A stretch of 21,711 nt of DNA from a virus. The position numbers and the translations under genes are program-made. The stretch spans positions 1 to 21,711 of IMG/VR virus record IMGVR_UViG_3300007734_000464. One strand, written 5' to 3'. Below the pieces are notes generated by a model. That model saw only the letters and a program-made list of their open reading frames with translations, was not told where the DNA came from and did no database searches. Below are positions 6,099-12,130 of the stretch, piece after piece (position 1 is the stretch's first letter; each line of letters starts with the position of its first letter).

Positions 6099-6239
6099 CT
6101 CAGGCCGTAAATTTTTAAGCTGCCACAGACGCGCCCTTGGAATGAACGTCCATTGGCTGATGGCTGCCAAGCTGATGCCTAGCAACTCAGCCAGCGCCTT
6201 GCGGGAGCCTGCTTTGTCAATAAGTTCCTGTTTGGTCAT
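6084..6239 (-). CDS. cro: Cro-like helix-turn-helix repressor
   Basis: A 51-residue DNA-binding protein. MTKQELIDKAGSRKALAELL is followed by the helix-turn-helix GISLAAISQW and a short C-terminal tail with RLWQLKNLRPEWF, which matches the P22/HK022-type Cro layout. The frame extends upstream to 6356, but that would translate across the operators; the ATG at 6239 begins exactly with the family sequence. No good Shine-Dalgarno sequence precedes it. The gene stands first in the minus-strand early operon and faces the plus-strand operon, with three palindromic sites between them. It probably represses both early promoters. No CI-type repressor gene was found in the window. Confidence 0.8.
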   Translation of the reverse strand: MTKQELIDKAGSRKALAELLGISLAAISQWTFIPRARLWQLKNLRPEWFNP

Positions 6240-6249
6240 TTTGCGATTG

Positions 6250-6261
6250 TAAGCTAACTTA
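6250..6261. promoter_or_regulatory. Cro-type operator O1
   Basis: TAAGCTAACTTA, extended by one base on each side to the 14-base GTAAGCTAACTTAC, which is palindromic except for its centre. It lies 10 to 24 bases upstream of the cro ATG, just after the predicted start of the cro transcript, so it would mediate autoregulation. Confidence 0.65.
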
Positions 6262-6270
6262 CGGGCATCA

Positions 6271-6301
6271 AACATAGGGTTTGCCCTAACGCATTTCGCA
6301 A
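6271..6301 (-). promoter_or_regulatory. Possible promoter of the cro operon
   Basis: On the minus strand TTGCGA (6301-6296) and TATGTT (6276-6271) are separated by 19 bases. The spacing is long and the boxes imperfect, so this is a weak call, but operator O1 falls right after the predicted transcription start. Confidence 0.35.
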
Positions 6302-6303
6302 TG

Positions 6304-6315
6304 TAAGTTGGCTTA
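6304..6315. promoter_or_regulatory. Cro-type operator O2
   Basis: TAAGTTGGCTTA, a TAAG-N4-CTTA palindrome. It covers the -35 region of the plus-strand early promoter and is centred 19 bases from O3. The reverse complement occurs exactly at 827-838. Confidence 0.65.
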
Positions 6316-6338
6316 ATGTGTGTAAGCTGGCTTATACT
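6308..6338 (+). promoter_or_regulatory. Plus-strand early promoter
   Basis: TATACT (6333-6338) is a near-consensus -10 box. The best -35 candidate is TTGGCT (6308-6313), 19 bases upstream. Predicted start near 6345 leaves a leader of about 40 bases before the first gene. Operators O2 and O3 overlap its two boxes. Confidence 0.6.
6323..6334. promoter_or_regulatory. Cro-type operator O3
   Basis: TAAGCTGGCTTA, which differs from O2 by one base. It reaches into the TATACT -10 box of the plus-strand promoter, so occupation would block that promoter directly. Confidence 0.65.
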
Positions 6339-6385
6339 TGCCTCAACCCGCAACATCCCGTAGCGGTCTTTTTAGGAAACTTAAC

Positions 6386-6607
6386 ATGACATTTGCACAA
6401 CGTATTGAAGCAGCAGCGCAATTAGCTCACGCAACAGCAGCTCCATTTATGGCATCAAAAGCTGAGATTGAAAACGCAATTCAGCCAATAATTTTAGAAC
6501 TTTTAGCAATGCCTCAACAACAAGCATGGGTTTATATCCGCGCCAGCTTTTCACACATTGGACATCAAGCACTTGCAGTGCGTATGTTTAAGGGTCAACC
6601 TACATAA
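6386..6607 (+). CDS. First gene of the plus-strand early operon, unknown function
   Basis: A 73-residue, mainly helical protein beginning MTFAQRIEAAAQLAHATAAP and ending with a segment AWVYIRASFSHIGHQALAVR. The AGGAAA ribosome binding site eight bases before the ATG at 6386 decides the start over the ATG at 6338, which would lie on the promoter. I do not recognise the family. Being the first gene after a Cro-controlled promoter, it may be a regulator or a host-takeover protein; this is positional inference only. Confidence 0.65.
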   Translation: MTFAQRIEAAAQLAHATAAPFMASKAEIENAIQPIILELLAMPQQQAWVYIRASFSHIGHQALAVRMFKGQPT

Positions 6608-6643
6608 ATCAAATAGGGCGCAAGCTCTTTTAAGGAAAGTCAA

Positions 6644-6736
6644 ATGACTAAAGAAAATTGGGACACCATCATCACAACGGCAGCCATTGCCATCATCAGC
6701 TACACCATTGGCTATTTTGTTGGAGGCGGCGTATGA
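6644..6736 (+). CDS. 30-residue membrane peptide
   Basis: A good ribosome binding site (TAAGGAAAG, eight bases spacing including TCAA) precedes the ATG. The peptide, MTKENWDTIITTAAIAIISY and then a Gly-rich tail, has one predicted transmembrane helix at residues 7-27. The stop overlaps the next start as ATGA. Function unknown. Confidence 0.65.
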   Translation: MTKENWDTIITTAAIAIISYTIGYFVGGGV

Positions 6737-6927
6737 ACACAACCCTTGCCACTTACGAAGGCGCGGTTTTTGAAATTGAATACGAAGTCAACAGCCTAGA
6801 TGAGCCGACCGAAACATGGACAAGCATTTGGTCTATCAAGCACAACGGCGTTGAGTTTTTGGACATCTTAAGCAAAGACTTGATTAGGCATCTAGAAGAA
6901 AAACTTGACAAAACATTGGTGGACTAA
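6733..6927 (+). CDS. Small acidic protein, paralogue A
   Basis: A 64-residue acidic protein starting at the ATGA overlap at 6733. Its pattern YEV....WSIKHNGVEFLDILSKDLIRHLEEKL lines up with the next gene, so the two look like an ancient tandem duplication. No known function or motif. Confidence 0.68.
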   Translation: MNTTLATYEGAVFEIEYEVNSLDEPTETWTSIWSIKHNGVEFLDILSKDLIRHLEEKLDKTLVD

Positions 6928-7137
6928 ATGGCTTACAACGCATTTATGGAAATTGAATGGGATTTAAAAGACAACGGCGAATATGCCAAGTTGCTGGTCG
7001 GTTACGAATACGACATGAAAGATGACAGCTTGACCGTTTTTTCTGTCATGCAGGACGGGTTGGAATGGGTGGATTACCTTAACACCGCCACCCGTCAGTA
7101 CCTGTGCAAATACATCAACGAAAGGCTTAAAAAATGA
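6928..7137 (+). CDS. Small acidic protein, paralogue B
   Basis: A 69-residue acidic protein with YEYDMKDD....FSVMQDGLEWVDYLNTATRQYL. The Gly-Leu-Glu-aromatic-x-Asp-x-Leu core matches paralogue A. It begins directly after the stop of A with no spacer. Function unknown. Confidence 0.68.
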   Translation: MAYNAFMEIEWDLKDNGEYAKLLVGYEYDMKDDSLTVFSVMQDGLEWVDYLNTATRQYLCKYINERLKK

Positions 7138-7322
7138 AATCCGCTAAAATTATTAAAGACTGTGAAGACCGCGCCAATGCTTACAGCACCAACACCGCTG
7201 ACCGGCTGGCTTACGAAGTTGGCTGCTTGCGGGCGCAAGTGCGGCATCTGTGCCAAGAAATTGAATACGCCGTAGAAGAAATCAGCAACATTGAAAAGAT
7301 GTTGATGGGAGAACGCGCATGA
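7134..7322 (+). CDS. Small coiled-coil protein
   Basis: A 62-residue helical protein; the C-terminal half (LRAQVRHLCQEIEYAVEEIS) has heptad-like spacing, so it may dimerise as a coiled coil. ATGA overlaps link it to both neighbours. No function recognised. Confidence 0.65.
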   Translation: MKSAKIIKDCEDRANAYSTNTADRLAYEVGCLRAQVRHLCQEIEYAVEEISNIEKMLMGERA

Positions 7323-7555
7323 AATACTTGCTATGCCTTGCGCTGGTAGGCTGCGCCAGCGAACCAGCCATGACCGAACAAGAATTGGTCATGGACAAGA
7401 AAATCCAATCGATGGGCCGGTCTGAGGTCATTCAAGCTGTCAAACAATGTGAGACATCCGGCCTGCGGGCAATCACGGTGTTTGGCAAACGAAAAATCAA
7501 TGGCTATACCGCTGAAACCATTGTCGATGTAACTTGCGGCCCGAGGTACTACTAA
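7319..7555 (+). CDS. Small predicted lipoprotein
   Basis: A 78-residue protein with a short signal sequence ending in the lipobox LVGC (residues 9-12), predicting cleavage before Cys12 and lipid attachment. The mature part holds two more Cys residues (QCETSG and DVTCGP) that could form a disulfide. An early phage lipoprotein is often linked to superinfection exclusion or entry blocking, but there is no direct evidence here. It overlaps the previous gene as ATGA and the next as TAATG. Confidence 0.65.
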   Translation: MKYLLCLALVGCASEPAMTEQELVMDKKIQSMGRSEVIQAVKQCETSGLRAITVFGKRKINGYTAETIVDVTCGPRYY

Positions 7556-7716
7556 TGAAAACAGATGCTACTTTTGACAGACCCCGTGAAGATTACGAAT
7601 GCCCAATCTGTGGCAATGATTGCGGTGAATTAACGCGACACGCCTTTGACGATGTGACCGTCATTTGGTATTTTACTTGTGAAAAATGTGGTGAAGAATT
7701 TGGAGGTGACCTATGA
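7555..7716 (+). CDS. Small zinc-ribbon protein
   Basis: A 53-residue protein with two CxxC knuckles, CPICG at about 16-20 and CEKCG at about 42-46, the frame of a zinc ribbon. Start ATG at 7555 shares one base with the preceding stop (TAATG). The frame is open to 7534 but lacks a ribosome site there. It precedes erf and could bind DNA or RNA. Confidence 0.7.
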   Translation: MKTDATFDRPREDYECPICGNDCGELTRHAFDDVTVIWYFTCEKCGEEFGGDL

Positions 7717-8312
7717 AAAATATTGCATCAGCTTTGGTACGCGCCCAGCGCGGATTTGCACCGGCGTTAAAAACGTCTACAAACCCGCATTTCCGGTCAA
7801 AGTACGTTGACCTTGCCGGTTGTATTGAGGCCGTTGTGGATGCCTTAAATGCCGCAGGAATAGCCTTGATTCAACGCACCAGCGAGGACAACACCGGAGT
7901 AACTGTGGAAACGGTGTTTGTGCATGAATCGGGCGAAATGATGGAATGCGGAAAATTGCACGTTCCCGCCAGCAAACAAGACCCGCAAGGGTACGGCTCG
8001 GCGTTGACTTACGCCAGGCGTTACAGCCTCATGGCGGCGGCTGGAATAGCGCCCGAAGATGATGACGGCAATGCCGCCAGTAAGGTCAAAGTGTCAGCAA
8101 CCAAGACTGACCTTGTGCCGCCCAGCCGCATGGCAATCGTTGCAGACGTTGCAGCAGCCATTGATGAGCGCATGAGCGCCAATGACCTAATCGGTGCGTT
8201 TGAAGAATATTTGGGCGTTACCGATGTGGAAGAAAAGACCGCTTTGTGGGGAATGCTTGACAGCAAAACCCGCAGCAGCATTAAGAAACACGCCGAATCA
8301 CTTAAAGGGTAA
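7713..8312 (+). CDS. erf: ERF-family single-strand annealing protein
   Basis: A 199-residue recombinase of the P22 Erf superfamily, which anneals complementary single strands and helps circularise or recombine phage DNA. The family signature is clear: NPHFRSKYVDLAGCIEAVVD at about 23-42, GIALIQ, HESGEMME, then QDPQGYGSALTYARRYSLMA near 87-106 and IAPEDDDGNAA. The C-terminal part (about 120-199) is a separate helical tail. It overlaps the zinc-ribbon gene as ATGA and stands just before an SSB-like gene, a common ERF neighbourhood. Confidence 0.93.
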   Translation: MKNIASALVRAQRGFAPALKTSTNPHFRSKYVDLAGCIEAVVDALNAAGIALIQRTSEDNTGVTVETVFVHESGEMMECGKLHVPASKQDPQGYGSALTYARRYSLMAAAGIAPEDDDGNAASKVKVSATKTDLVPPSRMAIVADVAAAIDERMSANDLIGAFEEYLGVTDVEEKTALWGMLDSKTRSSIKKHAESLKG

Positions 8313-8314
8313 TC

Positions 8315-8563
8315 ATGTCAAAAACCAAAATGGAAGTCACTTGTATCGTTGGAAGTTACACCAATGCCGAGGGCCAAAAGAAAAACCGTTACCAGCGCAT
8401 TGGGTCAATCATTGAAACGCAAAAAGGCGAAATGCTCAAACTGGATGTGATTCCGCTAAAAGATGGCGGTTGGGACGGTTGGGCGTTTTTGAATGAACCA
8501 CGCGCCCGCGAGGACAAGTTCCAAGGTTTGCCAAAGGACAATGAAGATGACATACCGTTCTAG
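8315..8563 (+). CDS. Small SSB-like single-stranded-DNA-binding protein
   Basis: An 82-residue protein with beta-rich core sequence (VGSYTNAEGQKKNRYQRIGS, then LKLDVIPLKDGGWDGWAFL) and an acidic end NEDDIPF. The DDIPF tip is the known docking tail of bacterial SSB, which recruits recombination and repair proteins. The size is half that of bacterial SSB, and it is placed two bases after erf, which favours a single-strand-binding partner of the annealing protein. SSB identity is inferred from tail, aromatic residues and context. Confidence 0.72.
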   Translation: MSKTKMEVTCIVGSYTNAEGQKKNRYQRIGSIIETQKGEMLKLDVIPLKDGGWDGWAFLNEPRAREDKFQGLPKDNEDDIPF

Positions 8564-8843
8564 AAACACCGATCCGGTGACAAGCTGGATGGCGGCAGAA
8601 CAGGCCAATGGCCTAGCTAAAGATCACGCCATCATTATTGTTGATTGCCTACAGCGTCACGGGGCGCTGGGCAAAGACGGCATCATGCTGCTGTCCAAGT
8701 TGGACAAAAATCAGATCAGCCGCCGGTTGCCCGAATTGGAACGCCAAGGGCTGATCAAGCAAACAGGCCAGTTGGTCAAATCATTGTCTAACCGATTGGA
8801 ACGTGAATGGGCTTTTCAACCACAACAGAGGTCATTGATATGA
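8547..8843 (+). CDS. Winged-helix-like DNA-binding protein
   Basis: A 98-residue protein. RNTDPVTSWMAAEQ near the start, a helical segment IIVDCLQRHGALGKDGIMLL and a helix-turn-helix-like NQISRRLPELERQGLIKQTG are typical of small phage proteins with a winged-helix fold. The ATG at 8547 is preferred (an AAGG lies about nine bases upstream) and overlaps the SSB-like gene by 17 bases. Probably a transcription or replication helper. Confidence 0.7.
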   Translation: MTYRSRNTDPVTSWMAAEQANGLAKDHAIIIVDCLQRHGALGKDGIMLLSKLDKNQISRRLPELERQGLIKQTGQLVKSLSNRLEREWAFQPQQRSLI

Positions 8844-8977
8844 GACTGATTGAAACCATTTTTGCTTTGATTGGCGTTTGGTCTGTGATGATGGCGGGAT
8901 TTTTTTGGGTTGGCTACGCCACTTATTGCCCGCCATGTGGCAGTGTGCTGGCAATCTTCACGGAGCAATGCAAATGA
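8840..8977 (+). CDS. 45-residue membrane protein
   Basis: An ORF with one transmembrane helix at about residues 5-27 (IFALIGVWSVMMAGFFWVGY) and three Cys residues after it. It overlaps the preceding stop by four bases and the next start as ATGA. Function unknown. Confidence 0.6.
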   Translation: MRLIETIFALIGVWSVMMAGFFWVGYATYCPPCGSVLAIFTEQCK

Positions 8978-9174
8978 ATTTTAACCAAATCCCAACACAC
9001 GACGAATTGCATGGAGGAAAAGCCAAAGACATGACCTTGCGTGACTATTACGCTGGGTTAGCAATGCAATCTTTGATTAGCGGAAAAGATTACATAAATG
9101 AGCCACCAAAAATGATTGCTCTTGATGCATACACATTGGCAGACGCAATGTTAAAAGCAAAGGCTTACAAATGA
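8974..9174 (+). CDS. Small conserved phage protein
   Basis: A 66-residue protein. The segment MTLRDYYAGLAMQSL followed by LDAYTLADAMLKAK is a pattern I recall in many phage and prophage hypothetical proteins near recombination genes; the function is not known. The ATGA overlap at 8974 decides the start over the longer frame from 8878. Confidence 0.7.
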   Translation: MNFNQIPTHDELHGGKAKDMTLRDYYAGLAMQSLISGKDYINEPPKMIALDAYTLADAMLKAKAYK

Positions 9175-9296
9175 ACGATGAAGACGATTCCGGCGGTGGT
9201 TTTTTTGTTGACATGATCAAGGCCATCATTGCCATATTTTTCTTTGTGCTGTTTATGTCTGTGGTTGCAAGCATTGTGTGGGGATTGATAGCATGA
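9171..9296 (+). CDS. 41-residue membrane protein
   Basis: An acidic N-terminus (MNDEDDSGGG) leads into a single long hydrophobic helix at about 15-39. ATGA overlaps at both ends. Function unknown. Confidence 0.62.
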   Translation: MNDEDDSGGGFFVDMIKAIIAIFFFVLFMSVVASIVWGLIA

Positions 9297-9505
9297 TCCA
9301 TGTTCTTTACATCCCCGTTTTGTTTGTGTGCATGAATAACAATTGCGAATTTATGCAAGCGCAAACTTGGTACAAATCCGAACAGCAATGCCGCGCTGCG
9401 GTTGACGCGCAAAAAGAAAATTTGCAAAAGATGGCGCTGAAAGGCGGTCAGATGGTCACGCTTATTGAGGGCACTTGCATCACACTAAAGAATGGAATGC
9501 TATGA
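9293..9505 (+). CDS. Small cysteine-containing protein
   Basis: A 70-residue protein with a hydrophobic N-terminus (MIHVLYIPVLFVC) that may be a signal sequence, followed by a soluble part with four Cys residues (NNCEF, QQCRA, GTCIT and one in the leader). It may be exported and disulfide-bonded. ATGA overlap fixes the start at 9293. Family not recognised, though the YKSEQQCRAAVDAQKENLQK stretch is a style often seen in small phage periplasmic proteins. Confidence 0.6.
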   Translation: MIHVLYIPVLFVCMNNNCEFMQAQTWYKSEQQCRAAVDAQKENLQKMALKGGQMVTLIEGTCITLKNGML

Positions 9506-9885
9506 CCGGATTTAATTCAAAACGTGAGGCGGCTGCGGACAAGTTGCAGGAGCCTGACGCACTAACCATTGCATACCAGTCTGGCTTTTACGATGGCAAA
9601 AAAGCAGCCTTGGCACAGCCACCCCTGCCAGTGCAGCCAGCGCAGGAGCCTGTGGCGTATGTAACTGGAATGTCTTTTGGTAGGTTTATTGTTGAGCCGT
9701 TAAACCCCGCAATGGTTTTACCTGTTGGCATGGCGTTCTACACCGCCCCACCAAAGCGCCAATGGATTTGGTTATCAGATGCTGACATCAGAGAAACCAT
9801 TGATAGCATTTGTCAATACAGCGGCGACTACGATGAATTTTTATGCAAAAAAATTGAAAGAAAAATAAAGGAATTAAACACATGA
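9502..9885 (+). CDS. Phage protein with proline-rich linker
   Basis: A 127-residue protein in two parts: an N-terminal helix ending in GFYDGKKAAL, a Pro/Gln-rich linker (PPLPVQPAQEPVAY), a short beta region ending in PVGMAFYTAPPKRQW, and a C-terminal segment IWLSDADIRETIDSI that looks like a small helical domain seen in many phage early proteins. No enzymatic motif. Start at the ATGA overlap at 9502. Confidence 0.65.
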   Translation: MTGFNSKREAAADKLQEPDALTIAYQSGFYDGKKAALAQPPLPVQPAQEPVAYVTGMSFGRFIVEPLNPAMVLPVGMAFYTAPPKRQWIWLSDADIRETIDSICQYSGDYDEFLCKKIERKIKELNT

Positions 9886-10517
9886 GTTACATCGTTGCGG
9901 CGTTGCCGCCATTGAAATGTTTTGTGCGGCGTGAGTTTTTGCACAATTTCACCAAAGGCCACGGCGAACTAGAGCCAGCAATTTGGGTCAGCATCAAAGC
10001 CTTGCGCGGGCAAGTATTTCGCATTGAATCCTTATTGCCAGCTTACGGGGCGCTGTACGACAAGCTGCCCATTCATGCCTATGTGTGGAAAGCTGACCAC
10101 GGTGATTTGCCCATTGACTTTTTGCAGTTGTGGGATTGCATGGGTTACCGGTTTACGGTTGTGGAAAAAATTGCATTGCGTAATTTGGGCGTAAAGTTTT
10201 TGGGCAAAGACAAGCAATGGCATTACGGCACATATCTTTTCACAGTGGATTTTTGCGCCGATGGGCAAGACCTTGACACCGGCTTTACCGAACAGGCCGA
10301 AGAACACAAATCGTTTAATTTTATGCGCTTAGAAAACGGGCAATTTGCTTGTCAGCCAAACAACCGATGTCTATGGTATGACCAAAGCCTTGTGCCCGCT
10401 GAAACAAAGTTTCCTGATTTCCAAGCCGCGCAAACTTTTTGGACAGTGGACGGTACACGCAAGTGGAGTGCTGGAGACGATTGGTTTTACGACATCAAGG
10501 AGAAAAACCATGAATGA
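9882..10517 (+). CDS. Conserved phage protein of unknown function
   Basis: The largest plus-strand gene here, 211 residues, aromatic-rich with many charged residues and without signal or membrane segment. Features visible are VWKADHGDLPIDFLQLWDCM, HYGTYLFTVDFCAD and a C-terminal TFWTVDGTRKWSAGDDWFYD. I recall similar unnamed proteins in environmental phages but no function. It is translationally coupled to its neighbours (ATGA upstream, 8-base overlap downstream). Confidence 0.65.
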   Translation: MSYIVAALPPLKCFVRREFLHNFTKGHGELEPAIWVSIKALRGQVFRIESLLPAYGALYDKLPIHAYVWKADHGDLPIDFLQLWDCMGYRFTVVEKIALRNLGVKFLGKDKQWHYGTYLFTVDFCADGQDLDTGFTEQAEEHKSFNFMRLENGQFACQPNNRCLWYDQSLVPAETKFPDFQAAQTFWTVDGTRKWSAGDDWFYDIKEKNHE

Positions 10518-10656
10518 TATTGTGAAATGGCATTATTCAGAAAACATAGTAACCATGATATGCGCCTGCGTGTCGGCGTACTTCATAAGCCCCTGGTGCT
10601 TTCTGCTGTTGTTAAACATTAGTTACATAAAAGTTAAGGAGAAGAACGGTGATTGA
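10510..10656 (+). CDS. 48-residue membrane protein
   Basis: A short N-terminal amphipathic part is followed by a hydrophobic segment at about 14-40 rich in Cys and aromatic residues, and a basic tail. Start ATG at 10510 overlaps the previous stop by 8 bases. Function unknown. Confidence 0.58.
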   Translation: MNDIVKWHYSENIVTMICACVSAYFISPWCFLLLLNISYIKVKEKNGD

Positions 10657-10822
10657 TTACGCTAGACCCTGCATGAACGCTGAAAAAGCCCTCAAGGACG
10701 CGCATTGGGCCGTGTTGGACAACAAGTATGACTTGGCTGTCAAATTGACGTTGCAGGCGCTTGTAGAGGTTTCTAAGATGCATTCCGCATTGGTGCATCA
10801 AGTTGAAACACAAGCTAAGTGA
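10649..10822 (+). CDS. Last gene of the plus-strand operon, small helical protein
   Basis: A 57-residue helical protein starting with GTG at 10649. The strong ribosome binding site AAGGAG, seven bases before the GTG, decides this start. Residues MNAEKALKDAHWAVLDNKYD and the following helix give a two-helix look. The stop at 10822 overlaps the convergent endolysin gene by 8 bases. Function unknown. Confidence 0.68.
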   Translation: MIDYARPCMNAEKALKDAHWAVLDNKYDLAVKLTLQALVEVSKMHSALVHQVETQAK

Positions 10823-11231
10823 TTTTTGCGCCTTGCTGAAGTTGGGCAAGAGTCATTCCACCCGTATATTGAAAGTGCGGGTACTCTTTAAAAGTTTTCC
10901 AATCGCCAGCCCATTCTAGGCCGCAGGATTTGCCGATCTCGCCGATTTGTTTCCAAACAGCTTGATCGTCCCATATAGCTTTTCCATTAACCAACGGCAC
11001 AACATCTAGGGCGCAGCGGTGGTTGTGCCAGGATTGCCCTGCTTTGGCTCTTGTGACTACGTTGCCAGGCGTTGTGCGGCCTTGGGCGTAAAGCGCGTTT
11101 TGGCTTTCACTGTCTCGATAGGTGGAGGTCACTAACAAATCAATGCCCTTGGCTTTGGCAGCGTCTACAAACGCTTGTGCTCGCTGTTTAACGGGCGGTG
11201 CTAGGTCATCCAAGCTGCGGGAATTGATCAT
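10815..11231 (-). CDS. Endolysin, M15-type peptidase
   Basis: A 138-residue zinc peptidase of the L-Ala-D-Glu / VanY-like M15 group that cuts peptidoglycan stem peptides at lysis. The zinc frame is visible: H69 and D76 in SWHNHRCALDVVP and H119 in EYPHFQ; STYRDSESQNALYAQGRT at about 36-53 is the usual substrate-side segment. No signal peptide, so it needs a holin, and holin-type genes lie directly upstream with an ATGA overlap. Confidence 0.9.
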   Translation of the reverse strand: MINSRSLDDLAPPVKQRAQAFVDAAKAKGIDLLVTSTYRDSESQNALYAQGRTTPGNVVTRAKAGQSWHNHRCALDVVPLVNGKAIWDDQAVWKQIGEIGKSCGLEWAGDWKTFKEYPHFQYTGGMTLAQLQQGAKIT

Positions 11232-11635
11232 TTGGCGGCAACCCCGTTAATTTTTTCCGCAGTTCTCAAACCGCCAAGGCCAAGCATTCCCAACAAAAGC
11301 GGCATGATTGTGCCGGTGTCCATAGCGGGAAACTTTACTGGGTGACCGTAAAGCATTGATCCCCATTCAGCCAGCGGGCCAATGACAAACTGAACGGCAA
11401 AACCTGCACCGCATACCCAGCCAATGCCTGGTCGCCAACCGCTGACAAACACCGAGGGGTTGGTAGCTTCGGCCTTGTTGATGTCAAGCTGGCCCGCAAT
11501 CATTGCCAGTTCGCCGCTTTGCTGTAGCTTGAACAATTCCAATTTTGCAGCAGCAGCTTGCGCTGGATCAGGCCACAACCGATCCATCACCTTGCCGCCA
11601 ATGTCCAAAAGCGCAGATACGGGATCAAGTGCCAT
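11228..11635 (-). CDS. Holin of the 3TM-type family
   Basis: A 135-residue protein with an amphipathic N-terminal half and hydrophobic segments at about 70-92 (GWVCGAGFAVQFVIGPLAEW) and 108-128 (MPLLLGMLGLGGLRTAEKI). NPSVFVSGWRPGIGWVC before the first segment is typical of the phage and gene-transfer-agent holin family with three membrane segments. It would open the inner membrane for the endolysin. Its start overlaps the preceding gene by 11 bases. Confidence 0.8.
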   Translation of the reverse strand: MALDPVSALLDIGGKVMDRLWPDPAQAAAAKLELFKLQQSGELAMIAGQLDINKAEATNPSVFVSGWRPGIGWVCGAGFAVQFVIGPLAEWGSMLYGHPVKFPAMDTGTIMPLLLGMLGLGGLRTAEKINGVAAK

Positions 11636-11855
11636 TTGATGTTCCTTTGTTGGTGCGGATGTCTACAATTTTCTCTGCGGTTTTACCAGCAAAAATTGCG
11701 GTGATCACGATGATCATGGCCTGACCTAGCAAATCCACATATGCGCCCCGTGTTTCCAAATTGAAAACTGACAATAACGCAAAAAAGAAATAAGAAAACA
11801 GCAAGAACGCAACCGTTACGGGCTGGATGTTCCGCGCTAACCACGATTCATTCAT
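11625..11855 (-). CDS. Small holin-like membrane protein
   Basis: A 76-residue protein with two predicted transmembrane helices, about 13-32 (TVAFLLFSYFFFALLSVF) and 43-62 (LGQAMIIVITAIFAGKTAEK). The N-terminal MNESWLARNIQPVTV pattern is one I associate with small phage holins or holin partners. Position between lysis genes supports that role; it could be a second holin or antiholin. Confidence 0.62.
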   Translation of the reverse strand: MNESWLARNIQPVTVAFLLFSYFFFALLSVFNLETRGAYVDLLGQAMIIVITAIFAGKTAEKIVDIRTNKGTSNGT

Positions 11856-12130
11856 TTTGATGCCCTTTCATGCAATTGCTCAATTCTTGCCCGAATTTTC
11901 ATGCTGTCCGATGACCCCATAAGGGTTGGTAAATTTGCGTAAATCAGGGTCAATTGCTGTTTGTTGCAAGTTGGCCCTGATTCTTCCAACCATTCCCACG
12001 CCTTGTCTGCGCGTTCTTTTGGGTTATTGTTTGAATACATGAGGTTTACAAAATCAGAAACGCTGCATTCGCGTTTGATTGTTGAGCCGTACACAAAAGC
12101 GGCAATCAAAAAAATAACAAGGCCGCGCAT
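11852..12130 (-). CDS. Small exported or membrane-anchored protein in the lysis cassette
   Basis: A 92-residue protein with a hydrophobic N-terminus (MRGLVIFLIAAFVYGS) followed by a soluble helical part with two Cys residues. The N-terminus could be a signal peptide or anchor; there is no lipobox. A spanin-like role is possible from position but not shown. It follows the previous gene with no spacer and overlaps the next as ATGA. Confidence 0.58.
   Translation of the reverse strand: MRGLVIFLIAAFVYGSTIKRECSVSDFVNLMYSNNNPKERADKAWEWLEESGPTCNKQQLTLIYANLPTLMGSSDSMKIRARIEQLHERASK

Noticed and set aside
6240-6356. Longer 90-codon version of the cro-like gene
   Set aside because: Would start upstream of the operators and promoter; the family sequence begins at the ATG at 6239.
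10823-10900. Terminator for the plus-strand operon
   Set aside because: A CTTGC/GCAAG stem occurs at about 10832-10851 but is not followed by a T tract, so no terminator is called.
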